DNA from: Phycisphaerae bacterium
Lineage (GTDB): Bacteria > Planctomycetota > Phycisphaerae > Phycisphaerales > SM1A02
Reading direction: 5' to 3'
NCBI GenBank assembly: GCA_018701395.1
Contig: JABIWU010000090.1
Coordinates: 80,241 to 144,240, forward strand
DNA length: 64,000 nucleotides
Positions within the stretch are counted from its first letter, which is position 1; each line of letters begins with the position of its first letter. Shown here piece by piece: positions 22,371 through 31,877 of the stretch. Position numbers and translations under genes: made by a program. The notes beneath the pieces are model-generated. The model ran no database searches. It had not been told where the DNA came from and saw only the letters and a list, made by a program, of their open reading frames with translations.

Positions 22371-23587
22371 TACCCGAGCATCCTTATTGCTTCTTGCACT
22401 GCGCTTCCAAGATGATCAAGGTCTTTTCTCGTGTTGTAGACGCAAATCGATGCGCGACAGGTCGCGGATAGATTAAATCTACGCATGAGTGGTTCAGCGC
22501 AGTGATTACCGGTGCGAATCGCAACGCCTTCGTGATCCAAAATAGTTCCAACATCATGCGGGTGGACGCCGGCAACTGTGAACGCAATAACACCTGCGTT
22601 GTGTTCTGATGCGCCAATAAGTGTAACGCCTTCAATAGAACGTAAAACATCTCGGCCATACGCAAGGAGTTCTTGTTCTTGTTGAATCATCGTGTCGTAA
22701 CCAAATGATTCAATCCATTTCACCGCTGCGCCAAGTCCAATGGCACCAGCAATATTAGGTGTGCCCGCTTCAAATTTGAACGGCACATTGTTCCAAGTTG
22801 TTTCTTCGAACGAGACAGACAAAATCATATCCCCGCCCCCTTGCCATGGTTCCATTTCTTCAAGCAAAGCATGTTTTCCGTAAAGACAGCCGATGCCGGT
22901 TGGTCCAAACATTTTATGACCCGAGGTTGCGTAAAAATCGCAATCCACATCAGACATAGAAACTGGAATATGACCAACTGCTTGTGCTCCATCAACGACT
23001 GAAATTGCGCCAACTTCACGAGCTAGAGCACACATTTCTCTAATTGGGTTTATTGTGCCAATGGCATTTGAAACATGTGCAAAGGCAACAATAGTCGTAT
23101 CTTCAGTGAGCAATTCTTTGAATGAATCTATATTTAATGATCCGTCATCATTGACTTTCGCAACTTTCAATGATGCGCCAGTTTGTTCGCAGACAAGTTG
23201 CCACGGAACGATGTTGGAGTGGTGCTCCATTTCGGTAATTAAAATTTCATCGCCTACAGAAAGTATCGGTCTGGCAAATGCCTGTGCTACTAAGTTGATT
23301 GCTTCGGTTGCACCGCGTACGAAGATGATTTCTTCTTTACGGCTCGCCTGAAGTAAGTTAGCAACACTTTGGCGAGCATTTTCATATGCCGTTGTTGCTC
23401 GCATCGAAAGTGTATGCACGCCTCGGTGGATGTTGGCGTTGTCATGTTCGTAATAGGATGTAATAGCATCTATGACACATTGCGGTTTTTGAGTGGTCGC
23501 TGCAGAATCAAGATAGACCAATCGCTTGTCACCAATTGTTTGGTGCAATGCTGGAAATGAATCCGCAATAATCTGAGTGTTACTCAT
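22370..23587 (-). CDS. sufS: Cysteine desulfurase SufS
   Basis: 405 residues, the length of group II (SufS/CsdA) desulfurases. It removes sulfur from cysteine as a persulfide using pyridoxal phosphate. Visible motifs: YLDSAATTQKP near the N-terminus, EMEHHSNIVPWQLV, the PLP lysine in ATSGHKMFGPTGIG, and the catalytic cysteine in RTGNHCAEPLMRR. A short active-site loop and the absence of a long IscS C-terminal tail support SufS. The PLP cofactor comes from the pathway that includes pdxJ. It directly follows sufD with no gap. Confidence 0.96.
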   Translation of the reverse strand: MSNTQIIADSFPALHQTIGDKRLVYLDSAATTQKPQCVIDAITSYYEHDNANIHRGVHTLSMRATTAYENARQSVANLLQASRKEEIIFVRGATEAINLVAQAFARPILSVGDEILITEMEHHSNIVPWQLVCEQTGASLKVAKVNDDGSLNIDSFKELLTEDTTIVAFAHVSNAIGTINPIREMCALAREVGAISVVDGAQAVGHIPVSMSDVDCDFYATSGHKMFGPTGIGCLYGKHALLEEMEPWQGGGDMILSVSFEETTWNNVPFKFEAGTPNIAGAIGLGAAVKWIESFGYDTMIQQEQELLAYGRDVLRSIEGVTLIGASEHNAGVIAFTVAGVHPHDVGTILDHEGVAIRTGNHCAEPLMRRFNLSATCRASICVYNTRKDLDHLGSAVQEAIRMLG

Positions 23588-24745
23588 TTACAGTGTCCTA
23601 ATAAAATCCCCACCGGGCATTGCTGAAAGCAACTCATCGGTAAGTGTTTTCCTAAAACCATCGTCAGCCAAATCTTCTAAACTTTCGTTTAAGAAAGCAT
23701 ACATGAGTAAGGACTCTGCAGCATCAGCTGGAATACCTCTGGAACGAAGATAGAGTTTTGCTTCTTCGTCTATCTCGCCAGTCGTTGCACCATGTGTGCA
23801 CGCAACTTCATCGTTGTAAATTTCAAGTTGCGGGCGAGCAATAGCATTGGCGTCATCACTAAGCAAAATGTTTTGATTCGTTTGTTTAGCATCGGTATCA
23901 GTTGCGCCTTCTTTGACATAGATACGACCAGTAAAGACAGACTTTGCATTGCCATCAAGAATGCCTTTGTAAAATTCTCGGCTGTTGCAATTTGGATAAT
24001 TATGTTCAATGCGAAGGTGGTTGTCTACTTGTTGATCTTGACCAAGCATGTACATGCCATCAAAATTAGATTCAATGTGTTCGCCGTCTAAGTAGGCAGA
24101 AACTTCGTTTCGAGACACCTTGCTCGCAAGCGTAATCGTATGAGTTTGCACTTCGCTAGAGTCACGCTGGCAAACATGCAGTTGTCCTAATTGGTATGCG
24201 GTGTTTGAACCACGAATTGCACGGACTAAGGTTACGTTTGAGTTTTTCTCAGCCATGATTTCAGTGAGCGGCATAAACAGGTGACCGCTGTCACCAAGGC
24301 AAACGTGCGTTTCAGCAACAGAGATGGATTCACCTTCTTTTGCGTGAATGAAAACGCTACCACTGGCAGCAGTTGCACAGTCCCCAGTAACTAATTGCAA
24401 AATGTGAATGGTTTTCTCTTGATTATTTGTAATAGTAACTGTGTCGCATTCGAAACTTGGAATAAAACTGTCGCCACGGCTGGCAATTGTTCCTGCAAGT
24501 TCGTAGGCGGCATTTATTTCAACGCCATCGCTAAGGCGCGATGCTTCTTCGTTAAAGACGCCGTTGATTAAAACGATAAAACTATTTGCAGGGGTAACGT
24601 CAAATCCATGGATGATGTGTTCGTCTACAAAAGTCGTGCTCAAAGCAAAATCTATGTTCGCAAGAGCTGAAACATTGGTGTACATCCACGATTCAGTTTT
24701 ATGTAGTTTTTTAAAACATTTGTTGTCAAAAGTCATGGTGGTCAT
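23588..24745 (-). CDS. sufD: Fe-S cluster assembly protein SufD
   Basis: 385 residues from ATG 24745, which overlaps the sufC stop as ATGA. SufD pairs with SufB on two SufC ATPases to form the cluster-building complex. The beta-helical core is visible from residue about 110 to 330, with the characteristic segments [56 protein letters not shown] and [46 protein letters not shown] in the C-terminal half, including the conserved CTHGAT motif. Weak similarity in the first 100 residues is normal for SufD. Confidence 0.95.
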   Translation of the reverse strand: MTTMTFDNKCFKKLHKTESWMYTNVSALANIDFALSTTFVDEHIIHGFDVTPANSFIVLINGVFNEEASRLSDGVEINAAYELAGTIASRGDSFIPSFECDTVTITNNQEKTIHILQLVTGDCATAASGSVFIHAKEGESISVAETHVCLGDSGHLFMPLTEIMAEKNSNVTLVRAIRGSNTAYQLGQLHVCQRDSSEVQTHTITLASKVSRNEVSAYLDGEHIESNFDGMYMLGQDQQVDNHLRIEHNYPNCNSREFYKGILDGNAKSVFTGRIYVKEGATDTDAKQTNQNILLSDDANAIARPQLEIYNDEVACTHGATTGEIDEEAKLYLRSRGIPADAAESLLMYAFLNESLEDLADDGFRKTLTDELLSAMPGGDFIRTL

Positions 24746-25518
24746 CCGCAGCAACATCCTGTGTCGCAATTTTCAAATGCGACGTACCCTTTTTCTTCAA
24801 GTTCAACCGCAAGTTCCTTGCCGCCGCTTTTGACTATTTTTCCGTCGATTAAAACATGAACAAAGTCAGGGACAATATGGTCGAGTAATCGTTGGTAATG
24901 CGTGATAACTACAAAGCCACGTTCAGAAGAACGAAGTTTGTTCACGCCATCTGAAACAATACGAAGCGCATCAATGTCAAGACCAGAATCGGTCTCGTCT
25001 AGAACGCATAATTTTGGATCAAGCATAGCCATTTGGAAAATTTCTGCTCGTTTCTTTTCGCCACCAGAGAAGCCTTCGTTCACGCCTCGATCTAGTAAGT
25101 CGGTGTTTAGTTTTACGGATGCTGCTTTTTCTTCGACTAAATCGAGGAAGTCCATAGCATCTAGTTCTTCTTCACCGCGATATTTACGCATTGCGTTGAC
25201 TGCAGCTTTCAAAAAGAATTTCGTTGATACGCCTTGTATTTCTACAGGGTATTGGAATGCTAAGAAAATGCCAGCACATGCGCGATGGTCAGCGTCCAGT
25301 TTCAAAAGGTCTTGTCCCATGAAGTAAATTTCACCTTCAGTTACTTCATACGCTTCGTGTCCGGCAAGAACACACGCAAGGGTACTTTTGCCAGAACCGT
25401 TTGGTCCCATGATGGAATGTACTTCGCCTAGATGTACGGTGAGGTTCACACCCTTAAGGATGTCATGGCCTTCAACATTGGCGTGCAAATTTTTTATTTC
25501 AAGTAATGGTGTTGTCAT
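24742..25518 (-). CDS. sufC: Fe-S assembly ATPase SufC
   Basis: 258 residues, an ABC ATPase acting in the cytoplasm. Walker A is GPNGSGKST, the Q-loop region is [13 protein letters not shown], the signature is [11 protein letters not shown], Walker B is [17 protein letters not shown] and the switch His lies in [10 protein letters not shown]. The last eight residues are CDTGCCCG, a cysteine-rich tail with four cysteines that is not part of the usual SufC sequence. It stands between sufB and sufD. Confidence 0.96.
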   Translation of the reverse strand: MTTPLLEIKNLHANVEGHDILKGVNLTVHLGEVHSIMGPNGSGKSTLACVLAGHEAYEVTEGEIYFMGQDLLKLDADHRACAGIFLAFQYPVEIQGVSTKFFLKAAVNAMRKYRGEEELDAMDFLDLVEEKAASVKLNTDLLDRGVNEGFSGGEKKRAEIFQMAMLDPKLCVLDETDSGLDIDALRIVSDGVNKLRSSERGFVVITHYQRLLDHIVPDFVHVLIDGKIVKSGGKELAVELEEKGYVAFENCDTGCCCG

Positions 25519-25538
25519 AATTTCTTTCTTCAGAGCGT

Positions 25539-27095
25539 TTATCCAACGCTTGCTTCTAAACTCACTTCAAGAAGACGCCGTGCTTCGACAGCGAACTCCA
25601 TTGGTAATTCTCTAAATACTTCCTTGCAAAATCCGTTAACAATCATATTGATTGCGTCTTCAGTTGAGATTCCGCGTTGATTGCAATAGAAGAGTTGGTC
25701 TTCGCCAATCTTCGATGTGGATGCTTCGTGTTCCGCTTTTGCACTGCTATTTTTTACTTCAATGTATGGGAACGTATGCGCGCCGCATTCATCGCCCATG
25801 AGCATGGAGTCGCACTGCGTGTAATTCCGCGCATTTTCAGCACCTTTTTGAATTCGAACAAGCCCACGGTAAATGTTTTGACCGTGACCCGCACTGATGC
25901 CTTTGCTGACAATTGTACTTCGTGTATTTTTGCCAATGTGAATCATCTTTGTGCCGGTGTCTGCTTGTTGGTAATTGTTTGTAAGTGCGACGGAATAAAA
26001 TTCGCCGACTGAATCGTCGCCAAGCAAAATGCACGATGGGTATTTCCAAGTAACCGCGGAACCTGTTTCAACTTGCGTCCATGTGATTCGACTGTTGTTG
26101 CCTTGGCATTTACCACGTTTTGTCACGAAGTTATAAATGCCACCGACACCGTTTTCATCGCCGGGGTACCAATTTTGTACAGTTGAATATTTAATGCTTG
26201 CATTATCAAGTGCAACGAGTTCAACAACCGCAGCGTGCAATTGGTTTTCGTCGCGCATCGGTGCAGTGCAACCTTCAAGGTATGAAACGCTGGCACCTTC
26301 TTCTGCGATGATGAGTGTTCGTTCAAATTGCCCAGACGATTTCGCATTTATGCGAAAGTAAGTCGACAAATCCATCGGGCACTTCACGCCTTTTGGGATG
26401 TATACAAACGAACCATCGGTAAAGACGGCACTGTTTAATGTTGCGTAATAATTGTCAGAGTAGGGAACGATGGTGCCTAAGTATTTTTTTACTAATTCGG
26501 GATGTTCGCGCACTGCTTCTGAAATTGGGCAAAAGATGATGCCAATTTCAGCGAGTTTATCTTGGTAGGTTGTGCCAACTGATACAGAGTCAAACACTGC
26601 ATCGACAGCGACACCAGCAAGCGCTGCGCGTTCTGCCAGTGGAATGCCAAGTTTTTCGTACGTTTCTAACAGTTTAGGATCGACTTCATCTAGCGATTTT
26701 GGAGCATTTTCCATCGACTTTGGCGCAGAGTAAAAAATGATTTCATCGTAGTTTGGTTTTACATATGTTAAGTGTGGCCAGTCTGGTTCTTCCATCGTGA
26801 GCCAGTGTTTGTATGCTTTGAGCCGCCAATCAAGAAGCCATTGGGGTTCTTCCTTCTTCGCTGAAATAAACGCAATTGTCGATTCGTCTAATCCGGGGGG
26901 TGCAGAGTCCGCTTCAATGTCTGTAACAAAACCCCATTTGTACTTTTCGTTGAAGGTTTCTTTCAGCAGTTGCGTATCTTCTGCAGCGGTATTGGATGAA
27001 CTTAAAAGCGTTCCCGCGTCAGGCATATCTGCGAGGCGTTTAATCTCTTCTGACCGTTTTTTTGTGCCGTTAGCCATGTTTTTATCTTCTTCCAT
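25539..27095 (-). CDS. sufB: Fe-S cluster scaffold protein SufB
   Basis: About 518 residues from ATG 27095; ATG 27077 ([11 protein letters not shown]) is an alternative with GGAAG upstream. SufB is the scaffold on which the cluster is built. The family sequence is strong throughout: [107 protein letters not shown] and [36 protein letters not shown]. First gene of the six-gene suf operon B-C-D-S-U-T. No SufR or IscR-like regulator gene precedes it. Confidence 0.96.
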   Translation of the reverse strand: MEEDKNMANGTKKRSEEIKRLADMPDAGTLLSSSNTAAEDTQLLKETFNEKYKWGFVTDIEADSAPPGLDESTIAFISAKKEEPQWLLDWRLKAYKHWLTMEEPDWPHLTYVKPNYDEIIFYSAPKSMENAPKSLDEVDPKLLETYEKLGIPLAERAALAGVAVDAVFDSVSVGTTYQDKLAEIGIIFCPISEAVREHPELVKKYLGTIVPYSDNYYATLNSAVFTDGSFVYIPKGVKCPMDLSTYFRINAKSSGQFERTLIIAEEGASVSYLEGCTAPMRDENQLHAAVVELVALDNASIKYSTVQNWYPGDENGVGGIYNFVTKRGKCQGNNSRITWTQVETGSAVTWKYPSCILLGDDSVGEFYSVALTNNYQQADTGTKMIHIGKNTRSTIVSKGISAGHGQNIYRGLVRIQKGAENARNYTQCDSMLMGDECGAHTFPYIEVKNSSAKAEHEASTSKIGEDQLFYCNQRGISTEDAINMIVNGFCKEVFRELPMEFAVEARRLLEVSLEASVG

Positions 27096-27124
27096 GAGAA
27101 TGAGTATCAATAACCCAGTTTCCT

Positions 27125-27130
27125 AGTATA
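27125..27130 (-). promoter_or_regulatory. Extended -10 element for the suf operon
   Basis: Read on the minus strand this is TGCTATACT, a consensus-like extended -10 about 29 nt upstream of the sufB ATG at 27095. The -35 is weak (TTGATT at 15-nt spacing). No obvious Fur or IscR-type operator was seen around it. Confidence 0.5.
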
Positions 27131-27365
27131 GCAGAAAACCAGCAAAATCAAACAAATTTATGTGTTCGGGGTCTGGTACAGATGCACCAGACCATTAGGC
27201 CCTAAGAAAGGTTTAATTCAGGTGCACGCTCAGGTAATCAACGATATCCCTTGATTGCGTCACCCAGATGAATTGGGGTATTGCGTTGGAAAACACCTGC
27301 GAAGCATTACTCGCATGCCACAGTGCGACTGCACACAACAACCACGAAGCAGTTAGGATTCAAGC
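27131..27365. other. Intergenic region between suf operon and FAD oxidoreductase
   Basis: 235 bp without a credible gene. It holds the short palindromic repeat at 27170-27193 and the perfect 11-bp palindrome TTAGGCCCTAA at 27195-27205. The remainder (27206-27365) must contain the promoter of the gene at 27366, but I could not identify one with confidence and saw no riboswitch fold. Confidence 0.6.
27170..27193. repeat. Short palindrome of the GGTCTGGT family
   Basis: GGTCTGGTAC and GCACCAGACC form 10-bp arms with one mismatch around a 4-nt loop (AGAT). The arms match the core of the long palindrome at 17833-17894, including the same A/G difference between left and right arm. Intergenic, between divergent sufB and the FAD oxidoreductase. 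Confidence 0.8.
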
Positions 27366-28877
27366 ATGGAACGTCGTGAATTTTTGAAATCTTCAAGTGC
27401 GGTCGCCATTGCGTTCCAATTGCCATGGTTTGTTGCGAGCGGTTGCGCTGGTCGCATGCGAGGCGACCGTGTTGTTGAGCACGCCAACGGAATTCTCGTC
27501 AATGACGCGCACGCTGCGATGAACGCGACATGGGTTCGTGAAATACAAAAACCAGAAACGGCTGAAGCGTTGCAAAAAAATGTGCGAGATGCAGTTTTGA
27601 AGAACATGAACGTTTCAATTTCAGGTGGTAGGCATGCACTTGGGCAGCAACAATTCGCAACAGATTCGATGTTGATTGATACAACCTCTTTGCATACGGT
27701 AATCGGCCTTGATTCAAACAACGGCATCGTCAAAGTGGAAGCAGGTATCCGCTGGCCCGAATTGATGGAAGGTCTTCGCGAATTGCAACCAGGCGAAACA
27801 AACCCTTGGGTGATTCGGCAAAAGCAAGGCGGTTCCGATGGAATTTGTTTAGGTGGAACGCTTAGTGCAAACGCCCATGGCAGGGGGCTGGGCATGAAAC
27901 CGATTGTCGACGATATCGAGTATTTTGAACTTATCAACGCAGCTGGCGAGTTGGTCTTTTGTAGCCGAACGCAAAACCCAGAATTATTTAATCTTGCAAT
28001 TGGTGGGTATGGGTTGTTCGGTGTTATCTACGCCGTGGGGCTGCGCCTTATGCGCCGAGAAAAACTGCGAAGGGTGGTGCAAGTCGTGGACATTGCAGAG
28101 GTTGTCCCACTACTTGAGAAAGCAACAGCAGAGGGATGTAAGTACGGCGATTTTCAATATGACATTGACGAGCAATCGCCGTCATTTATGAAGAAGGGAA
28201 TCTGTACGTGGTATGCACAAGAAAGCGATACCGATGCAGTTCCAGTTGAAAGGGAACAACTCAGCACGGACACGTGGCTGAACTTATTATATTTGGCGTG
28301 CACCGACCGAAGGAAAGGGTTTGATGCGTACACCGAATTCTTTCAATCAACGCATGGACAACTCTATTGGTCTGATACGAGTCAATTAAGCACCTACAAC
28401 AAGGGATATCGAGATTTTATCAATGCGAAGATAGAATTTGATGCACCGGTAAGTTTGATGTTGAGTGAGTTGTATACACCGCGGGAGAAATTACCAGAGT
28501 TCATGGCACAAGCCGCTGACATTTTGCGAGCGAGCGGGATTCCAAACATCTACGGAACCATTCGGATGATTGAGAAAGACGATGAAACGTTTTTGCCATG
28601 GGCAAAAGAAAACTATGCGTGTGTTATTTTTAACTTGCTCGTGACCAACACAGCGTTGGGCAAGTCAAAAGCAGCAGACACGTTTAGGGCGCTGATCGAT
28701 GTGTCGATTGCCCTTGGTGGCAGTTACTATTTGACGTATCACAAGTGGTCACGAAAGGACCAAGTGCTTGCGTGCTATGAGCAGATGCCAGCGTTCCTTG
28801 AACAGAAGGCGAAGTACGACCCGAACTTGGTCTTCCAGAGCGACTGGTACAGGCACCAACACCAGTTGCTTTCGTAA
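27366..28877 (+). CDS. FAD-dependent oxidoreductase (PCMH/VAO type), Tat-exported
   Basis: 503 residues. The N-terminus ERREFLKSSSAVAIAF is a twin-arginine signal (R-R-E-F-L-K), followed by a hydrophobic run ending ASGC, so the mature protein may be a periplasmic lipoprotein. The FAD-binding type 4 (PCMH) domain spans about residues 55-240: NMNVSISGGRHALGQQQF, with a His that could carry covalent flavin, IVKVEAGIRWPELMEGL, GSDGICLGGTLSANAHGRGLGMKP and IEYFELINAAGELVFC. The C-terminal half is the substrate domain. The overall layout resembles alditol/gulonolactone oxidase relatives; the substrate cannot be inferred. Confidence 0.85.
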   Translation: MERREFLKSSSAVAIAFQLPWFVASGCAGRMRGDRVVEHANGILVNDAHAAMNATWVREIQKPETAEALQKNVRDAVLKNMNVSISGGRHALGQQQFATDSMLIDTTSLHTVIGLDSNNGIVKVEAGIRWPELMEGLRELQPGETNPWVIRQKQGGSDGICLGGTLSANAHGRGLGMKPIVDDIEYFELINAAGELVFCSRTQNPELFNLAIGGYGLFGVIYAVGLRLMRREKLRRVVQVVDIAEVVPLLEKATAEGCKYGDFQYDIDEQSPSFMKKGICTWYAQESDTDAVPVEREQLSTDTWLNLLYLACTDRRKGFDAYTEFFQSTHGQLYWSDTSQLSTYNKGYRDFINAKIEFDAPVSLMLSELYTPREKLPEFMAQAADILRASGIPNIYGTIRMIEKDDETFLPWAKENYACVIFNLLVTNTALGKSKAADTFRALIDVSIALGGSYYLTYHKWSRKDQVLACYEQMPAFLEQKAKYDPNLVFQSDWYRHQHQLLS

Positions 28878-28983
28878 TATTGCTCGTATTTCTTGCTTTA
28901 TGGGGCGTGTTGCAATAAAGAAGTTGCATGTTGCGACCATTGTGACTCCTCCGCGAACAGTTATTTATATTTCAGTTTTCCCT

Positions 28984-29018
28984 AAAAGCAAATTGCTGCA
29001 CGGATGTGCAGAATTTGC
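28984..29018 (-). terminator. Rho-independent terminator of tmRNA
   Basis: On the minus strand, directly after the tmRNA 3' end, GCAAATTCTGCAC pairs with GTGCAG-C-AATTTGC around a 4-nt ATCC loop: a 13-bp stem with a single bulged C, followed by TTTT. Confidence 0.85.
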
Positions 29019-29031
29019 GGAAGAGATGGAA

Positions 29032-29377
29032 TGGAGCCGGGGAGAATCGAACTCCCGTGCCGAAACAGTCAACAATACACGTCTACGCAAATAGTCAGAT
29101 GTTCAATTTCGGTACTGCGTCACTACATCTGACAAACTGACGCGTACCACAGCAAACTAAGTTTCTCATTCCTCTGCGGCTTGCAAGCACTTTGGAACCA
29201 GCCCGAGTTTTGCACACCGCGCTGTATCAGGCGTCGAGAACGATGTGTCGCAGGTTATGCTGCGAGTGCGTAGTTAGCGTTGCCAACTAAAAATTGTGCA
29301 TCCTTTTATCGTGGCAAGGATGCTCCACGTTACGCAATGTATTGCCTTCCCTGTCCGGTCGAAACCAGGTCGGCCCC
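29032..29377 (-). ncRNA. ssrA: Transfer-messenger RNA (tmRNA)
   Basis: Rescues stalled ribosomes by acting as tRNA-Ala and mRNA. On the minus strand the 5' end GGGGCCGACCTGG pairs with the 3' CGGCTCC to give a 7-bp acceptor stem with the G3-U wobble recognised by alanyl-tRNA synthetase. The T arm GGGAGTTCGATTCTCCC is perfect, and GTAGACGTGTATTG lies before it. The discriminator A (29032) is not followed by an encoded CCA. The tag reading frame is at 29255-29284: after TTAGTT the resume codon GGC starts GNANYALAA and stop TAA. The one-piece layout is standard. Length about 346 nt. Confidence 0.97.
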
Positions 29378-29401
29378 TAAGTTTTCAAAGAGCAATAGAA
29401 G

Positions 29402-29429
29402 AGTATACGCTATTTTTTACTTCTGTCCA
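29402..29429 (-). promoter_or_regulatory. Promoter of tmRNA
   Basis: Minus strand: -35 TGGACA (29424-29429), 16-nt spacer, -10 TATACT (29402-29407). Transcription would start near 29395, leaving a leader of about 18 nt before the mature 5' end made by RNase P. The -35 overlaps the last codons of adk. Confidence 0.7.
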
Positions 29430-30040
29430 TTAAAACAGGGGTTTGCAAGAATAGGCACCACTTTTGCAAGAATACGAAGGAGTACTTCTGCCTGCGTGCC
29501 AAGTGCGTCAATATCACAAATAATTTCTTGATCGTAGCACGCTAAAACAGGAGCAGTTTGCTCACGATACACTTCAAATCGACGCCTGATTACAGTTTCG
29601 TCTGCATCATCAGGGCGCCCCTGCTCCGTTGCTCGCTTTTTCATTCTGCCGACCATTTCATCGATATTTTCACATACGAGGTGAATAATCATACATGGGT
29701 CAATGTAATCCCGCATCGTTTCTGCTTGCGGTTGGCTTCTTGGAATGCCATCGAGAATCAACATATCCGTTGTCGGAGCGTAAAGTTCACGAGCAATCAA
29801 CTGCTCAACATGCTGGCGCCATAAACGAACAGTCAAAAAATCTGGAACAAGTAAACCTTGCGATGAATATCGTGTAAATTCAAGCCCAATCTCTGATTCC
29901 TTATCCAACGAACGAAACATATCTCCTGTTGCGAGGTGGAAAAAGCCCGGAATCGCACCAATCAACTTCCCTTGCGTACCTTTCCCAACGCCTGGAGGGC
30001 CAATTAAGAGAATAGATGAATAGCGATTTGGTGTCGACAT
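29417..30040 (-). CDS. adk: Adenylate kinase
   Basis: 207 residues. Converts ATP and AMP to two ADP in the cytoplasm. P-loop GPPGVGKGT (14-22), AMP-binding LATGDMFRS and GLLVPDFLTVRLW, then LDGIPRSQPQAETM (the LDGxPRxxxQA signature; usual Phe is Ile) and the Arg-rich RRRFEVYREQTAPVLACY region. The LID is a short form (EQGRPDDADETVI) without a zinc-binding Cys4 motif. Length is slightly below the 214-residue long form for this reason. It lies directly upstream of tmRNA on the same strand. Confidence 0.93.
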   Translation of the reverse strand: MSTPNRYSSILLIGPPGVGKGTQGKLIGAIPGFFHLATGDMFRSLDKESEIGLEFTRYSSQGLLVPDFLTVRLWRQHVEQLIARELYAPTTDMLILDGIPRSQPQAETMRDYIDPCMIIHLVCENIDEMVGRMKKRATEQGRPDDADETVIRRRFEVYREQTAPVLACYDQEIICDIDALGTQAEVLLRILAKVVPILANPCFNGQK

Positions 30041-30167
30041 TGTGAATCCAATAACTTGCGAATGATAGCCAAAATTGTTGCATCAGGAAGGGAAAAAGAA
30101 TGAGTCTCTACGTAAATGGACTCTGAATTCAATTAATTAATAATTTAATATTAGGTACGATGCAGGA

Positions 30168-31877
30168 ATGCAAGGATTAACAAGAATTTGGAAAGAGCCT
30201 GCTGGAAATAGCACTGAAAACACCCTGGTTTCACGAATTCTTACCGCCCGCGGGATCATTTCGGCTGAAGAACATCGCTCGTTTTTGGACCCAAAACTCT
30301 CCACGCTTGAAGACCCGAGGGAATTGCCTGATGCCGAAAAAGCGGGAGCAATTCTATGCGAATATTTAAGGGCGGGCAAAAAAGTATTGATTTATGGAGA
30401 TTACGATGCGGATGGGATTACTGCCTCATCAGTCCTCTACCACGTCATTGCAACTGCGACAAAAAAACCAGGGCCACCGATTTATATCCCAGATCGAATG
30501 AGCGAGGGATATGGGATCAATCCCGAAGCGATAGAGCAATTCGCGAAGGATGGAATAGACCTCGTCATTTCAGTTGATTGTGGTGTTACAGCAGTCGAGG
30601 CAGCAGAAAAAGCAAAAGAACTTGGGCTTACGCTTATCGTCACAGATCACCACCGGCCAAGGGATGACGGGAAATTGCCTGATTGTGCAGCACTTGTTCA
30701 TCCTGGAATTGATGAAGAACCCAAAACATTGTTTGCAGGTGTTGGGGTCGCGTACCAACTTGCATGGGCATTTGCGAGAACGTGGTCTGGTTCGCAGCAA
30801 GTCACAAAAGAGTTAAGTCAATGTTTACTTGACATGCTACCGTTTGTAGCCATTGGCACGATTGCGGACATGGTGCCTCTTGAAAATGGGAATCGAATTT
30901 TGGCACGATGGGGGTTGCAGCTTTTGCCAAGCACGACAAACGCAGGTCTTCTTGCGATTATGAAACAACTCGATACGCCAAAAATGAAATTAAATTCTTC
31001 GCACATTAGTTTTGGTATTGCACCATTACTAAATGCAGTTGGCCGTCTTGCGCACGCAACTAAAGCAGTGGACTTACTAACGCACCTTGATGGACCATTA
31101 GCAGAATCATCGGCAAAAGCACTTGCAGATTTAAATCGCAAAAGACAAAAAGTGCAACGCGACATTATCGAAAACGCGATAGAGCAGATTGAAAAAGACA
31201 AACTCTACGACAATAAAATAATTGTTTTGCAAAACGACGACTGGAACAGAGGGGTTGTCGGTGTTGCCGCGGGCAAATGCATTGAGACACATTATCGTCC
31301 AACCATTTTGCTTTCAGGGGACGGGGATGAACTTGTCGGTTCAGCAAGAAGCATTGAAGGCTTTTCGATTTTTGATGCACTGTCTTCTTGCGAAGATCTT
31401 TTATTAAAATTTGGCGGGCACGATATGGCTGCGGGTTTGAGTGTCGCTCGAGAAAAGTATGATGCATTTGTGTCTGCAATTACAAAGTATGCAAACGAGA
31501 ACATAAAACCAGAGCAATTAATTAAAACAGTTAAACCAGACGTGCTTGCAACACAGAAAGAAATTAAGTATGCGACTGCTGTTGAAATTGAAAAAATGGG
31601 CCCGTTTGGTATTGGGAATCCATCGCCTATCGTGCAATTTTCAAAAGTGAGAGTGGACAGCGTAAGCACTATGGGTAACCGTGGTGCGCACATGTCGTTG
31701 CAAATAGGAACTTCGAATGAACGAATTCGGTGCATTTGGTGGAACAATGGCGGTTACGCACCAAAATTAATTCGTGGAATGGAAATTGACGTTGTTGCCA
31801 AAATAAAAGTAAACGAATTTAGGGGAAGGCGAACAGCAGAGTTAGATTTGCTAGACATCGCTTTACCAAGCGGCTAA
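30168..31877 (+). CDS. recJ: Single-stranded-DNA-specific exonuclease RecJ
   Basis: 569 residues, normal for RecJ. 5'-3' ssDNA exonuclease in recombination and mismatch repair. DHH-family motifs in order: VLIYGDYDADGITAS, VISVDCGVTAVEAAEKA, LIVTDHHRPRDD (the DHH), PFVAIGTIADMVPL, then the DHHA1 region with LQNDDWNRGVVGVAAGK, GSARSIEGFSIFDAL and FGGHDMAAGLSV, and the C-terminal OB-like domain. The ATG at 30168 is preceded by a very AT-rich 40-bp stretch that probably holds the promoter. The 3' end overlaps the convergent CNNM-type gene by 15 nt. Confidence 0.96.
   Translation: MQGLTRIWKEPAGNSTENTLVSRILTARGIISAEEHRSFLDPKLSTLEDPRELPDAEKAGAILCEYLRAGKKVLIYGDYDADGITASSVLYHVIATATKKPGPPIYIPDRMSEGYGINPEAIEQFAKDGIDLVISVDCGVTAVEAAEKAKELGLTLIVTDHHRPRDDGKLPDCAALVHPGIDEEPKTLFAGVGVAYQLAWAFARTWSGSQQVTKELSQCLLDMLPFVAIGTIADMVPLENGNRILARWGLQLLPSTTNAGLLAIMKQLDTPKMKLNSSHISFGIAPLLNAVGRLAHATKAVDLLTHLDGPLAESSAKALADLNRKRQKVQRDIIENAIEQIEKDKLYDNKIIVLQNDDWNRGVVGVAAGKCIETHYRPTILLSGDGDELVGSARSIEGFSIFDALSSCEDLLLKFGGHDMAAGLSVAREKYDAFVSAITKYANENIKPEQLIKTVKPDVLATQKEIKYATAVEIEKMGPFGIGNPSPIVQFSKVRVDSVSTMGNRGAHMSLQIGTSNERIRCIWWNNGGYAPKLIRGMEIDVVAKIKVNEFRGRRTAELDLLDIALPSG

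Noticed and set aside
27206..27365. Riboswitch upstream of the FAD oxidoreductase
   Set aside because: Checked for known conserved cores such as the FMN and thiamine types; none recognised.
29031..29100. Possible separate tRNA gene
   Set aside because: The T-arm and acceptor-like sequence belongs to the 3' end of tmRNA; no matching D and anticodon arms.
29280..29531. Plus-strand frame across the tmRNA 5' region
   Set aside because: The bases are fully explained by tmRNA and by adk on the opposite strand.
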